Source: Miscanthus floridulus (taxonomy: Eukaryota > Streptophyta > Magnoliopsida > Poales > Poaceae). From it: a stretch of DNA of 64,000 nucleotides. The notes beneath the pieces are model-generated. The model made no database searches and was not told where the DNA came from. It saw nothing but the letters and a program-made list of their open reading frames with translations. The DNA is taken from contig NC_089584.1 of assembly GCF_019320115.1 (NCBI RefSeq), forward strand, positions 99,869,792 through 99,933,791. Direction: 5' to 3'. Shown in pieces: positions 22,191-35,100 of this stretch. Each line of letters begins with the position of its first letter. Position 1 is the stretch's first letter. The position numbers and the translations under genes were made by a program.

Positions 22191-22252
22191 TTACTCCTCA
22201 TCCATGGCAGGATAGAAGCAACTCTTGCAATAACCATGATACACAGTGCCAT
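22191..22252 (-). other. LTR-embedded exon-like block (ii) of element D (3' LTR copy)
   Basis: On the minus strand TGTTGCAG| precedes AT, giving GAT with the final G of block (i). The block then reads DGTVYHGYCKSCFYPAMDEE and TAA. The 5' LTR copy at 32467-32528 differs only by Ala-Val in the part compared. The acceptor TTGTTGCAG is a good splice site. Confidence 0.5.
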
Positions 22253-23324
22253 CTGCAACAATGGGAAATAAAACCCTGAGTACGAGAAGGTACTCAGCTA
22301 GACTTACCCGTCATAAACCAGAAATAAATCGACTCCAAGGATTATGCAAGGCTGTATAAGTGGAGATAACTCGACAACATTTTGCATGAAAGCAATTGGC
22401 TTATTGTACAATAACGATTCCTTTATCAAGTTAATTATAACTATCCATTTCTAGATTAGCAACTATCCTGTGCCAAACATGTGGTATATCAATTTAGAAG
22501 CATACAATAGTAACCATAGCAGGTATTGTAATTCCATATTCATCCGAACCATCATGTTCCATAACACAGTTACTACGATGTTGGGACTAGCCAAGTTTCT
22601 CACTATCTGGGAGAGACGACGATTCGAATCGATTTCAACCAACTGGGAATTTATTCCTAACACAAACCCAGGCATACCACGCGAAGGCAGCCTTAGGTCA
22701 CCTTTGGTACAACTCAAGTCTACATTTCGCGGGTCCGTACTGCGCCGCACAATCTGGGACTCCAGATGCTAGGATGTTCAGGCCTAGCCTACCCTTGGAC
22801 TCAGTCTGATCACCCCCCGCAAGGAGCGCACAACAAAACGGGTCTCGGCCTGAGTTGAATTACTCGGATTCGCAGTCAGAACGAGTTATCCAGCCAGCTA
22901 AGTGAGAGGCATGCGTTCAATCTTGTCAGAAGCGCCAACAACGGTATGGTCCTTAATCGACACAGACGGGGATAGATCCACACCCAAGACCTCCATGTCT
23001 TGTTGCTTCTCTATCGACATCCCGCCCGGTCTCGATTTTCTTTTACCCCATGGTTCTGTTCCACGATAGCAAATATAGCCAACCGTGCTCCGGTATCCAC
23101 CTATATCTCACAGGTGACAGGACATCACCGACTTCTACCGGTATAAGCATGGCTAAACATATATTTGATCCTAGACCTATACCGGTTAAAGGTGTAAGAT
23201 CTGGAAAAGGAATGTATATGCATCGAGTGGTTCCATTCAACTCTTATAACCTAATGCATCAATCAGAAGTACTTAAGTAATCATTTGTAAAATACTGGGA
23301 GACTTAGAATGCTCCGGGGCTTGC

Positions 23325-23477
23325 CTCACAGAAAGGAAGTGGGGCGGTGGTCAGGACACTCTGGAAGCTCTTCAGGATTCTGCTCCACGCCTTCGGGAGC
23401 TGCGACTTGAGGATTCTCCTGCTGGTCCCCTTCCTCTGCTTCGTCGAATTCCAGCAACATTATTTCTTCCTCCGATC
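23325..23477 (-). other. LTR-embedded exon-like block (i) of element D (3' LTR copy)
   Basis: 153 bp in phase two bases, 50 codons, one base, between CATCTAG| and |GCAAGC on the minus strand. It encodes an acidic peptide with SEEEIMLLEFDEAEEGDQQ and ends PTSFL-TGA-G. The copy in the 5' LTR (33602-33754) has CGA in place of that TGA, so the frame is open through the junction there. It shares the DQQ core with the block in element B. Confidence 0.5.
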
Positions 23478-26280
23478 CTAGATGCATGAATATGGCATAA
23501 GATATCGCGAATGCATATATGTTAACAAGTGCACCATGTTCTACTGAGTAGGTGTCTATCTCTTCTTGATTATGCAAATAACTACTTCAACAAATCATCA
23601 ACTATTTCACAAACAGCAGCTACTTATTTTACTCATAACTGGAGTTCTAATTATCCAAATGCAGTGATCCTGGACTTTCTGGAAAGCTTATAAAATTACC
23701 CACAACTTTGTTATTAACCATTTTTCCAGAAAACATCATTTTTAACATGCAACTTATCAAACTCCAGAATCTGTCCGGAAACTATTCTAATTCGCATTAC
23801 AATGTAACAATACTTCTACTTCATGTAATCATTCATAGTTTGACAACACAAAGTCTACCACCAGTTTAAGCACACCAAATACACTCAAGAAAATATAATG
23901 GTGAAGCCCAAACTATTTCTTAAAATGCCTTTATCATTTTATTTAGATACATAGGGTAAATAATAAATATATATCAAATGTGCATAATAAATTCTTAAAA
24001 ATTTACAGTGCCTTACTAATGCTACCGAAAGACTACTGTAAAAGTTTCATGCCATTTTATTCAGTAAAACACTCTATACAAAAAAGACAAAGCATAAAGG
24101 CTTAAAATAGCATAAATAGAAAACCCTAGTGAAAAGTGTCAAGCAATAGATTTCCTATTTTTCCTAGCATCCTTATGGTACTAGGATTACCTCCAACAAA
24201 TTTCATGAATATTGGATTCCTAAACAATTTATGAAAATTCATACAAGGATTAACTATTTATAAAAGAAAAATCTATAACTACAAATCTATGCATGCACTG
24301 ATCCTCATATTTTTACCAGAGCTCATACATGACAAGAATAGCTTACCACAAAAATTTCATAATTTTTTTCGCACAGGAACTCTAGATATAAAATAAACAA
24401 ATTTGCATGCATTCAAAAACACATTTCAAACTTCCAATTAAATCTTCCAAAACTTCTACTGTAAGTGTCAAGACTATATTTTTCCTAAATACTACACTTC
24501 CTAAGGAACATAACCAAATTTATTTCACAATTTTTGAAGCTACCAAATTGGAGATCTAAAAATTACAAAACACACTCAAATCTGGAATATTTGAACTAGC
24601 TTTCTAATACAGAGTCGCTGACAGCAGGGACCCAATGGTCAGTAGGGCCCGCCTGTCATCGACGCAGAATAGGGGACGGCGCTTGCTACGGCACTGGCGT
24701 GGCCAAAGCTCACCGATGGCGAACTTGCCGGCGGTGACATCATCACACGGTGATCTACTCGACCTCGTGCACACGTTGCACTACTTGGTGGGACCTCTCG
24801 TCGGAGCTAGAGACTACGGCGGCGTCAATGGCGGGGCGGAGGTGCGGGTCGACGGCATTACGCCGGTGGAAGCCACGGTGACTCAATCAAACATGCGTAC
24901 ACGCATCGACACACGACTACGGAGCTATTGCACTCACTATCGCTGCTATAAGTGGTCGGAGATGTCCCGGCCATGGCGTCGTGGCGTGGTGGCGAACTCC
25001 GGCGAGGCTGTGTGCGGGGCTAGAGCTTACCGAGCTTTATCAGCGGGCGCTGGGAGAAGCAGCGGGTTGCTGGGGTGGCGGTGGTGCTGTTGTGGTGATG
25101 GAGAAGCGGCTAGGCCAGCCGGTGACTGGCAACGGTGGTGGCGGCGAGCGGCGCTGCTGCTGCGGGCGCTGCGAACGGCGAAGGAGGAGCCAGGAATGCA
25201 AAAATGGAGGTGAGGGCAGGAGCGGGCAGTAGCTGGGGTGGTAATGCCGTGCTCAGGCGCGTCGTGGCCTACACGGTCGGGGCAATGGCGATGCACGGCC
25301 ATCGCGGCCTCCACGCGACGGCCATGTCCTGGCGACGGTCGGCCACTGAACCAGCCGGTTCAGTTCGTCAGTGAACGCGATTTCGAGCCTGACAGCGGGT
25401 TTTTCGTTTGAAATATCTCCCGATGCAAAGCAATCCAGTGAATGATTCCAAAACAAAATTTGTAGTCCTAAGTACCATCTACAATTCTTGTTCAGTGAAC
25501 TCATGCTAATTTGCAACCGAAACTGAGTAAATTCACCCCCAATGTCAGCCTGTTAGTCGGTCAGTGATAGGACTTAGAAAAATTTGTATAAGTCCTGAAA
25601 TGTTGATTTTACTGATTTTTGTGATCCACTTTCAAACATGTTAGAAGCTGAATCATTCAATGACCCAAAAATAAAAGTTGTTCCTTATAGCAAATACTAC
25701 AACTTTGCTTTAGTGACCACCTCCATGCAAGGTCTCTAACACCTAGTTCAAACATGGTCAAACATGTCACATTTAAATGTTGATACACTTCAAACTATGG
25801 CTTAATGACCTATTTATCCCTAACCATGAATATCAAAGGTGTTCATAATGATACTCTAAACATATTTAAGCAAATTGCAAGGTCACACAATCATTTCATG
25901 TATTAGTCACTCATAGAGCTATTTAGTGTAATCACATGAAACATAAGGGCTTGATCATGGAAAGTGACATTCATGAACCATGTTCCATTTGCTAACCTAA
26001 ATATTGCCAATATATTTTTGTGACTCATATCAACCATCTACATGTATACACTCATGATCATATGCATAGACACATGGAGACATGAAATAATGAGAAAGTT
26101 GCATATGTTCAAGGAAACATGCGATAACAAGCAAATGTTGCAGATGTTTCAATCCAATGTTTCAATTGTAAATGCTTGTTTATGAATGCTTGATGCTCAT
26201 GCTCATGTTATGCAAGGCTAACACTCGAGGTGTTACAACCCCTCCCCCTTATAAAAATCTCGTCCCGAGATTTGCAAGAC

Positions 26281-29200
26281 CTACCATTCTTGGAAAAAGG
26301 CGGGATAAACTTCTCGTAAATAATCTTCTCTTTCCCACATAGCATCTTGTTCACTATGATTGTTCCACACCACCTTATAGAACTTAATAATCTTACTCTG
26401 TGTTACTCTTTCCATCTCTTCTAATACTCAAATTGGCTTTTCCTCATAGGTCAAATCCGATTGAAGCTGCACGTTGGTGGGTGCAATAGCTTCTTTAGGT
26501 ACTCGAAGACATTTCTTCAACTGAGAAACATGGAAGACATCAAATATTGCACTCATCACTGGTGGAAGTTGTAACTTATACGCAACATTTCCTTTTTGTT
26601 CCAAAATCTTGTATGGCCCCACATATCTAGGTGAAAGCTTCTTTTTCATTCCAAATCTCTTCACACCTTTCATGGGCGATACTTTCAAGTATACATAGTC
26701 ACCCACTTCAAAAGTCAGTGGTCTTCTTCTTCTATCGGCATAACTCTTTTGTCTCAATTGAGCTGCCTTCATATGCTGTTGGATGACATGTACTTGCTCT
26801 TCCGCTTCATTGACAAAGTCAATACCAAAGTATCTCCTTTCACCGGGCTCAATCCAATTCAATGGAGTTCTACATTTTCTGCCATACAATGCTTCAAATG
26901 GAGCCATCTTGATACTCGCTTGATAACTGTTGTTATAGGAGAACTCAGCTAAAGGTAACCATTTCTCCCATGAACCTTTTGAAGATATAACACAAGCTCT
27001 AAGCAAATCTTCTAGGATTTGGTTCACTCGCTCCGTCTGTCCTGACATTTGCGGATGGTATGCCGAACTTCTGATTAGCTTGGTTCCCAAAGCCTGGTGT
27101 AAGTGCTCCTAGAAATGAGCTATGAACTGTGGTCCTCGATCTGAGATTATAGTCCTAGGTACTCCATGCAGTCTCACGATCTGGGAAACATATATCTCAG
27201 CGTATTTCCCAACTATATACCTTGTGTTCACGGGTATAAAATGTGCTGACTTGGTGAGACAATCAACGATAACCCATATTGAATCGTGACCTTGTGGCAT
27301 CATTAGAAGGCCTGTGATAAAGTCCATGCTGATTTCCTCCCATTTCTAACCTGGAATAGGCAATGGCTGAAGTAATCCGGCGGATTTCATATGAACAACT
27401 TTTACTCTACTGCAGTTATCACACCTAGCGACATAGGCTGCGATCTCTTTCTTCATCTTAGTCCACCAAAAACAGGTTTTCAAATCTTGATACATCTTAC
27501 TACTACCCGGATGGATAGATAATTTGGATGAGTGAGCTTCATCTAAAATTTGGTTCCTTAGCTCATGGTCTTTTGGTACCACAAGTCGGTCCTCAAACCA
27601 TAAAACACCTCTTTCGTCCAATCTGAAATGCTTGGTCTCTTGCTCTTGCATTTTTCTTTTGATGTGACTTATTCCTACATCTGTCTGCTGCAGCTCTATG
27701 ATTTTGCTCTCCAGTGAACAGCTGATTGTGATATTGTGTAGTACCGTAGGGTGTAACAAGTTGAATCCATCTTCTAATAATGCTTCTATAGTGTTGCAAT
27801 GGGACTTTCGACTGAGTGCATCTGCTACTACATTAGCTTTTCCCGGATGGTAATGCACTTCTAAATTGTAGTCATTAATCAGCTCTAACCATCTTCGTTG
27901 TCTCATCTTTAGCTCTAGTTGGGTAAAGATATACTTGAGACTTTTGTGGTCAGTATATATATGGCATACATTGCCCAACAGATAATGTCTCCATATCTTT
28001 AATGCATGAACAACTACTGCAAGTTCTAAATCATGTGTAGGGTAGTTTACTTCATGCTTTCTCAATTGCCAAGAAGCATATGCAATAACCCTTCCTTCTT
28101 GCATAAGCACACATCCCAAACCTATTCCCGATGCATCGCAAAATACATCAAAAAGCTTTTCAATGTCTGGTTGTGCTAGCACAGGTGCTGTAGTCAACAA
28201 AGTTCTGAGGGTGTGAAAAGCTACTTCACATTCTGGTGTCCATTTGTACTTCTCATCCTTCTGAAGTAGTCTATTCATAGGCTTAGCTATCTTTGAAAAA
28301 TCTAGAATAAAACGACGATAATACCCTGCTAACCCTAGAAAACTCTAAACTTCATGAACCGAAGTTGGGGCTTTCCAATCCATGACCTCTTGTACTTTTG
28401 ATGGGTCTACAGAGATTCCATCCCTTGATAAGATGTGACCTAAGAAAGGTACTTTGCTCAACCAAAATTCACACTTGCTAAATTTCACATATAGCTTATG
28501 CTCCCTCAATCTGGATAAAACAATCCTCAGATGCTCTTCATGATTTGACTCATTTTCTGAATAAATCAATATATCATCGATAAACACGACCACGAACTTG
28601 TCGAGCTTGGGCATGAATACCGAGTTCATCAGGTACATGAAGTAGGCTGGAGCATTTGTTAGTCCGAAAGACATAACCAAATACTCATATAAGCCATACC
28701 TAGTAGAGAAAGCAGTTTTAGGTATATCCTCTGGTCTGATCTTGATTTGATGGTAGCCTGATCTCAAGTCAATTTTGGAGAATACCTTTGCCTTTGCTAG
28801 CTGATCGAACAAGATGTCGATGCGGGGCAATGGATATTTATTCTTGATGGTCATAGCATTGAGTGGTCTGTAATCTATACACATTCTCAGTGACTTGTCC
28901 TTCTTTTTCACAATCAAGGCTGGACATCCCCATGGAGATGAGCTAGGTTGGATAAGACCCTTGTCCAATAGATCTTGCAATTGAACCTTAAGTTCCGCTA
29001 ACTCATTGGGTGGCATTCTATAGGGCCTTCTGGATATGGGTGCCGTACCTGGTACTAACCCGATCTTAAATTCCACATCCCTATCAGGTGGTAGACCTGG
29101 TAATTCTTCTGGAAATACATCCAGAAACTCACAAACCACTGGGATATCACAAAGTGTGGTGGTTTGGATAGCACAAGCTAAATGTTGGAGTTCAAAATTG

Positions 29201-30693
29201 TCGGAGAGTGGTACTAGAAAAGCATTCCCTCCCGTGGGTTCTCTCAACATAATAGTACGGGTGCTAGTGTCAATAAGAACACCATGATACTTCATCCAAT
29301 TCATGCCTAAGATTACACTTATCGATAACCCGGGCAATATTATCAAATCCGTTGTGTACTCCCTCCCTTGTATAGAGATGAGCACATTTTTGACTATCTT
29401 TTTGGTAGTAATAGTACCCCCTGCTGAACTTATGTTATAACCCCCTTTGCTTACTTCAATTATTTCTTGATCATGTCTAGATGGAAATGCTTGACTCATA
29501 AATGAATGAGAAGCTCCCGAATCAAATAAAACAATAGCAGGATGCTTGTTGACAAGAAACATACCAGCCGTGACAACTTCTCCAGCGGGTACTTCCTCAA
29601 CAGCGGTATAATGCACGTATCTCAGACATGCCCTTGCGTTCGCCTGCCTCTGATTGTTCTGATTTGGGTTGCCATTCTTCTTGGGGTGGGGGCATTCCTT
29701 GGCCCAATGACCCATTTGGTTGCAGTTGAAACATGGTTGATTATTTCGAGGTCTGGTGGAGCTCCCCTGACTGCTAGTCCCTTTTGGTAAGGCAATAGTG
29801 AATGCCTTACAGAATGGTTTCTGAGGTCTGCCGTTCTGAGCTTTAGGTGGTGGAGGCCTAAACTTAGGTGCAGGTGGACGGAATTGTGGCCTAGCTATGA
29901 TAGGCGCTTTTGACTGTGAAGATCCGGAGGCACCTGCCTCATATGCCCTCTTGCGACCCTTAGCAACGGCATGCATGTTGTTGTGGTTTTCTTGGGTCAA
30001 GGCATCACTAATAAACTCATTATATGTGGCACACCTAGAATTGGCCATGGTCTTCATTAGTTTGGTACCTAGACCCCGCTTGAAACTCTCTATCTTTTTC
30101 TCCTCAGTATCCACAAAACCTGGAGCATATCTGGATAGGTTGTTGAATGCGTGCATATATTCTGTGAGGGTCTTCGTTCCTTGAGTGAGCCTCATAAATT
30201 CAGCCACTTTCATGCGCATTAGGCCTGGGGGAATATGATGTCCCCTAAAAGCCAGCTTGAACTGTTCCCTGGTCACTCGTGCATTAGCAAGCAGAGACGA
30301 CAAGAAATGTGTCCACCAGATCCCTGCTGGTCCTTGCAGCTGATGAGAAGCATACTCAGCTTTCAGATGCTCTGTGACCCTTAGTAGACGAAACTTTTGC
30401 TCAATGGTATTGAGCCACTCGTCAGCCTATAGTGGTTCCTCAGCCACCTTGAAGATTGGAGGCTTCGTATCCAGAAATTCCTTAAATGTACTGTGCTGAT
30501 TTGGCTTGACCCCTGGTTGATGTGGGTGGCCACAAGCGGTGTTTTGCGCGATGAGGCGCAGAGCTTCTTTCATTGTCCTTTGGCTCCCCAAGAACTAGGT
30601 AAAGAACTCCTGAGCGGACGGCGGTGGTGGTGGTGGTAAGTCATAATTATTGCCATCCTAGCTACCACCAGCTCCAGCACGGGTGCGCGTCAT
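26281..30693 (-). pseudogene. gag-pol: Element D gag-pol, single frame of 1471 codons with seven in-frame stops
   Basis: From ATG at 30693 to TAG at 26281 every domain stays in one frame. Gag carries PPIFKVAEEP and [10 protein letters not shown]. The CCHC knuckle [14 protein letters not shown] is at 29692-29733. Protease has [10 protein letters not shown] near 29520. RT has [14 protein letters not shown] and FIDDIL at 28567-28584. RNase H has FCDASG near 28130. The integrase zinc region ([10 protein letters not shown]) is near 27400-27540, the DDE core has MDFITGL and ISDRGPQF, and a chromodomain-like tail ends at 26281. Stops lie at 30658, 30595, 30427, 28345, 27346, 27109 and 26428. Most are TAG or TGA one transition from CAG, TGG or CGA. 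No frameshift is needed, so this is a recently inserted copy damaged mainly by point changes. Confidence 0.93.
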
Positions 30694-32090
30694 CTGCGAT
30701 GTTGCAACAATAAGCGATTATCGGTTGATGCCACAAGATTGCAGATGAATCATAATCATGCCAAACTAAAATTACTGGAGAAAACTCTCAAATTTACAAT
30801 AAAAATAGAGGCATAACAATTCATTCTCGCAACATGACATCACCAATTTGATCGCTCATCGGACTCGTAGCACGTTAATATCCAAATCATGAGCTCAGAT
30901 AGCTCAACTGGAATTAGGGTTTAAACCGGACGTGCGATAGTCATGCAAATAACAATTTTACCTGATAGTTCGAATTACCAATACCAATTCCTAACTATAG
31001 GTCCATTCCAAATCCAATGATGATATATTAGGCACTTATACTAAATACTACGCGGTCTAGTCCTCGTCATGATCACTATCGGGGTCAGAAATAGGACCAT
31101 CTCCTTCCTCAGGCTCCACCTCTTCAGATTCTACTTTCCCCTCCTGCCAGAAGGGCGGTTGTGAGTGAGCGGTATAGTGAGCCGCACCTCGTACCATGGC
31201 TGTCCTTCCAGGTACTCATCAATCCAATGATAAAAGGGGCAGTTCATGGTACCTCACAAAGTGCAGAACTCTCCACAAGAGGGTAGGTGTTCCGAAAATA
31301 GTCAGGAAATTCTCACTCCCAATGGTTGCTGCCATCTGTACCATCAACATGTACTCTTGGTGAGACAAGGCCATAATGGATAAGAGTTACATAACCGAGT
31401 AAGAATTTTATAAGGGGAGGAACAATTTAATTATGTGAATGGTAATTATCATGATGCATGCTCGTTCCGTACGTCCTCACAAACTTAGGAAAAAATTGTT
31501 TCTAACGGTAGACACGATGGCATACATACGTTTTCTCATATATAGCGTGACTAGTTGAGCTACACGTTTCGTTGTTAGTGTACCTGCATAAAAATTTCAT
31601 TTCAGCCCAAACCCATAATGAAATATGCAGAATGTAAATTTAAATACTTCCATATACGTATACCCATACATATACTTTCGTATCAAGCTACCCGACAATA
31701 ATTTAAACCCACAATTAAACACGTACCATATACACATGCAAGCATGCATACATAGCCGTACCAAAGCTAACTCTCCCCGACCGCACGCTCACATCTTGCG
31801 GTCATACACTCATCATCTTACCTTGGCGTAGAGGTAGTTGATCCATACATTACCATTCAAGTGAATGGCATCCATACAATAGCACGCCGTATGGACGACG
31901 AATTAAAAACCCCCATGTTAGTACTTAAATAGCCACCTAATAGTCCTTAATTTGGGCATAAGGAAAGTGATCATTGGCACACTTTAAATTTCAAATACCT
32001 ATTAATATAACTATTAGTTGCTAGAGAAGGGTTTTTGGAAAACAAAAACTTTTGTTTTAAATACACTTGTGACAATTAACGTTGAATCTT
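30694..32090 (-). other. 5' leader of element D
   Basis: About 1.4 kb between primer site and gag on the minus strand. It is mostly AT-rich and noncoding. It holds the small remnant ORF listed at 31057-31374; elsewhere I see no gene. Confidence 0.6.
31057..31374 (-). pseudogene. Element D remnant of an additional ORF upstream of gag (orf0-like)
   Basis: Minus-strand ATG at 31374 opens MALSHQEYMLMVQMAATIGS, then LTIFGTPTLLWRVLHFV. After a shift of frame near 31250 it continues WIDEYLEGQPWYEVRLTIP. After a further shift it ends in a very acidic tail (EEVEPEEGDGPISDPDSD...) at TAG 31057-31059. The position between primer site and gag matches the orf0-like ORF of element B, though I see no direct sequence similarity. 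Probably a broken additional ORF; function unknown. Confidence 0.5.
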
Positions 32091-32102
32091 GCTCTGATGC
32101 CA
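32091..32102 (-). other. Primer binding site of element D (tRNA-iMet type)
   Basis: The minus strand reads TGGCATCAGAGC, one base from TGGTATCAGAGC, two bases inside the LTR boundary at 32105. Confidence 0.9.
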
Positions 32103-32104
32103 GC

Positions 32105-35100
32105 TGTCGCAGAACCAACCAATTTATAAGAGTACAAGTACAATGGCAGCCCGCAAGCGGTCGCACTGTCATACTTGAACCCATATAAACCGGTAGTCCG
32201 TCGAGTACCACGACGGGTCTCGATAAACGATTTACAACAACCAAGATCGTACACGATTCAACATACATGCCACATATTACATAAAGTTCACAGATACATT
32301 TCATCATCAGAGTACGAATAAAAGTTATTACAAACCGAGTTTGATAGATAAAGCGGAAGCAATTAAGTTCGAAAATAAAGTTTCCAACATAGTTTGATAC
32401 AGTGCCAAGTAGGATCACGGTCCACAAAAGGAAAGATAGGGATTAATAAAGAAGCCTGCCCAAGGCTTACTCCTCATCCACGGCGGGATAGAAGCAACTC
32501 TTGCAATAACCATGATACACAGTGCCATCTGCAACAATGGGAAATAAAACCCTGAGTATGAAAAGGTACTCAGCTAGACTTACCCGTCATAAACCAGAAA
32601 TAAATCGACTCTAAGGATTATGCATGGCTGTATAAGTGGAGATAACTCGACAACATTTTGCATAAAAGCAATTGACTTATTGTACAATTACGATTCCTTT
32701 ATCAAGTTAATTATAACTATCCATTTCTAGATTAGCAACTATCCTGTGCCAAACATGTGGTATATCAATTTAGAAGCATACAATAGTAACCATAGCAGGT
32801 ATTGTAATTCCATATTCATCCGAACCATCATGTTCCATAACACAGTTACTACGATGTTGGGACTAGCCAAGTTTCTCACTATCCGGGAGAGACAGCGATT
32901 CGAATCGATTTCAACCAGCTGGGAATTTATTCCTAACACAAACCCAGGCATACCGCGCGAAGGCAGCCTTAGGTCACCTTTGGTACAACTCAAGTCTACA
33001 TTTTGTGGGTCCGTACTGCGCCGCACAATCTGGGACACCAGATGCCAGGATGTTCAGGCCTAGCCTACCCTTGGACTTAGTCTGATCACCCCCCGCAAGG
33101 AGCGCACAACAAAATAGGTCCCGGCCTGAGTTGAATTACTCGGCTTCGCGGTCGGAACGAGTTATCTGGCCAGCTAAGTGAGAGGCATGCGTTCAATCTT
33201 GTCAGAAGCGCCAACAACGGTATGGTCCTTAATCGACACAGACGGGGATAGATCCACACCCAAGACCTCCATGTCTTGTTGCTTCTCTATCGACATCCCG
33301 CCCGGTCTCGATTTTCTTTTACCCCATGGTTCTGTTCCACGATAGCAAATATAGCCAACCGTGCTCCGGTATCCACCTATATCTCGCAGGTGACAGGACA
33401 TCACCCGACTTCTACCGGTCTAAGCATGGCTAAGCATATGTTCAATCCTGGACCTATACCGGTTAAAGGTATAATATCTGGACAAGGAATGTATATGCAT
33501 CGAGTGGTTCCATTCAACTCTTATAACCTAATGCATCAATCATAAGTACTTAAGTAATCATTTGTAAAATACTGGGAGACTTAGAATGCTCCGGGGCTTG
33601 CCTCGCAGAAAGGAAGTGGGGCGGTGGTCAGGACACTCCGAAAGCTCTTCAGGATTCTGCTCCACGCCTTCGGGAGCTGCGACTTGAGGATTCTCCTGCT
33701 GGTCCCCTTCCTCTGCTTCATCGAATTCCAGCAACGTTATTTCTTCCTCCGATCCTAGATGCATGAATATGGCATAAGATATCGTGAATGCATATATGTT
33801 AACAAGTGCATCATGTTCTACTGAGTAGGTGTCTATCTCTTCTTGATTATGCAAATAACTACTTCAACAAATCATCAACTATTTCACAAACAGCAGCTAC
33901 TTATTTTACTCATAACTGGAGTTCTAATTATCCAAATGCAGTGATCCTGGACTTTCTGGAAAGCTTATAAAATTACCCACAACTTTGTTATTAACCATTT
34001 TTCCAGCAAACATCATTTTTAACATGCAACTTATCAAACTCCAGAATCTGTCCGGAAACTATTCTAATTCGCATTACAATGTAACAATACTTCTACTTCA
34101 TGTAATCATTCATAGTTTGACAGCACAAAGTCTACCACCAGTTTAAGCACACCAAATACACTCAAGAAAATATAATGGTGAAGCCCAAACTATTTCTTAA
34201 AATGCCTTTATCATTTTATTTAGATACATAGGGTAAATAATAAATATATATCAAATGTGCATAATAAATTCTTAAAAATTTATAGTGCCTTACTAATGCT
34301 ACCAAAAGACTACTGTAAAAGTTTCATGCCATTTTATTCAGTAAAACACTCTATACAAAAAAGACAAAGCATAAAGGCTTAAAATAGCATAAATAGAAAA
34401 CCCTAGTGAAAAGTGTCAAGCAACAGATTTCCTATTTTTCCTAGCATCCTTATGGTACTAGGATTACCTCCAACAAATTTCATGAATATTGGATTCCTAA
34501 ACAATTTATGAAAATTCATACAAGGATTAACTATTTATAAAAGAAAAATCTATAACTCCAAATCTATGCATGCACTGATCCTCAAATTTTTACCAGAGCT
34601 CATACATGACAAGAATAGCTTACCACAAAAATTTCATAATTTTTGGAGCACAGGAACTCTAGATATAAAATAAACAAATTTGCATGCATTCAAAAACACA
34701 TTTCAAACTTCCAATTAAATCTTCCAAACATTCTACTGTAAGTGTCAAGACTATATTTTTCCTAAATACTACACTTCCTAAGGAACATAACCAAATTTAT
34801 TTCACAATTTTTGAAGCTACCAAATTGGAGATCTAAAAATTACAAAACACACTCAAATCTGGAATATTTGAACTAGCTTTCTAATACAGAGTCGCTGACA
34901 GCAGGGACCCAATGGTCAGTAGGGCCCGCCTGTCATCGACGCAGAACAGGGGACGGCGCTTGCTACGGCACTGGCGCTGCCAAAGCTCGCCGGCGGCGAA
35001 CTTGCCGGCGGTGACATCATCACATGGTGATCTACTCGACCTCGCGCACACGTTGCACTACTTGGTGGGACCTCTCGTCGGAGCTAGAGACTACGGCGGC

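Larger units (their letters stand above)
21828..26237 (-). repeat. 3' LTR of element D
   Basis: 4410 bp. The GC-rich segment near 24630-25380 has overlapping open frames on both strands that differ between the two LTRs and are not taken as genes. The LTR carries exon-like blocks (i) at 23325-23477 and (ii) at 22191-22252 on the minus strand. It is followed on the right by the polypurine tract and the end of pol. Confidence 0.95.

Noticed and set aside
24635..25516. Long open frames on both strands in the GC-rich part of the element D LTR (also 34912-35688)
   Set aside because: They lie inside LTRs, overlap on both strands, and their lengths change between the two LTR copies.
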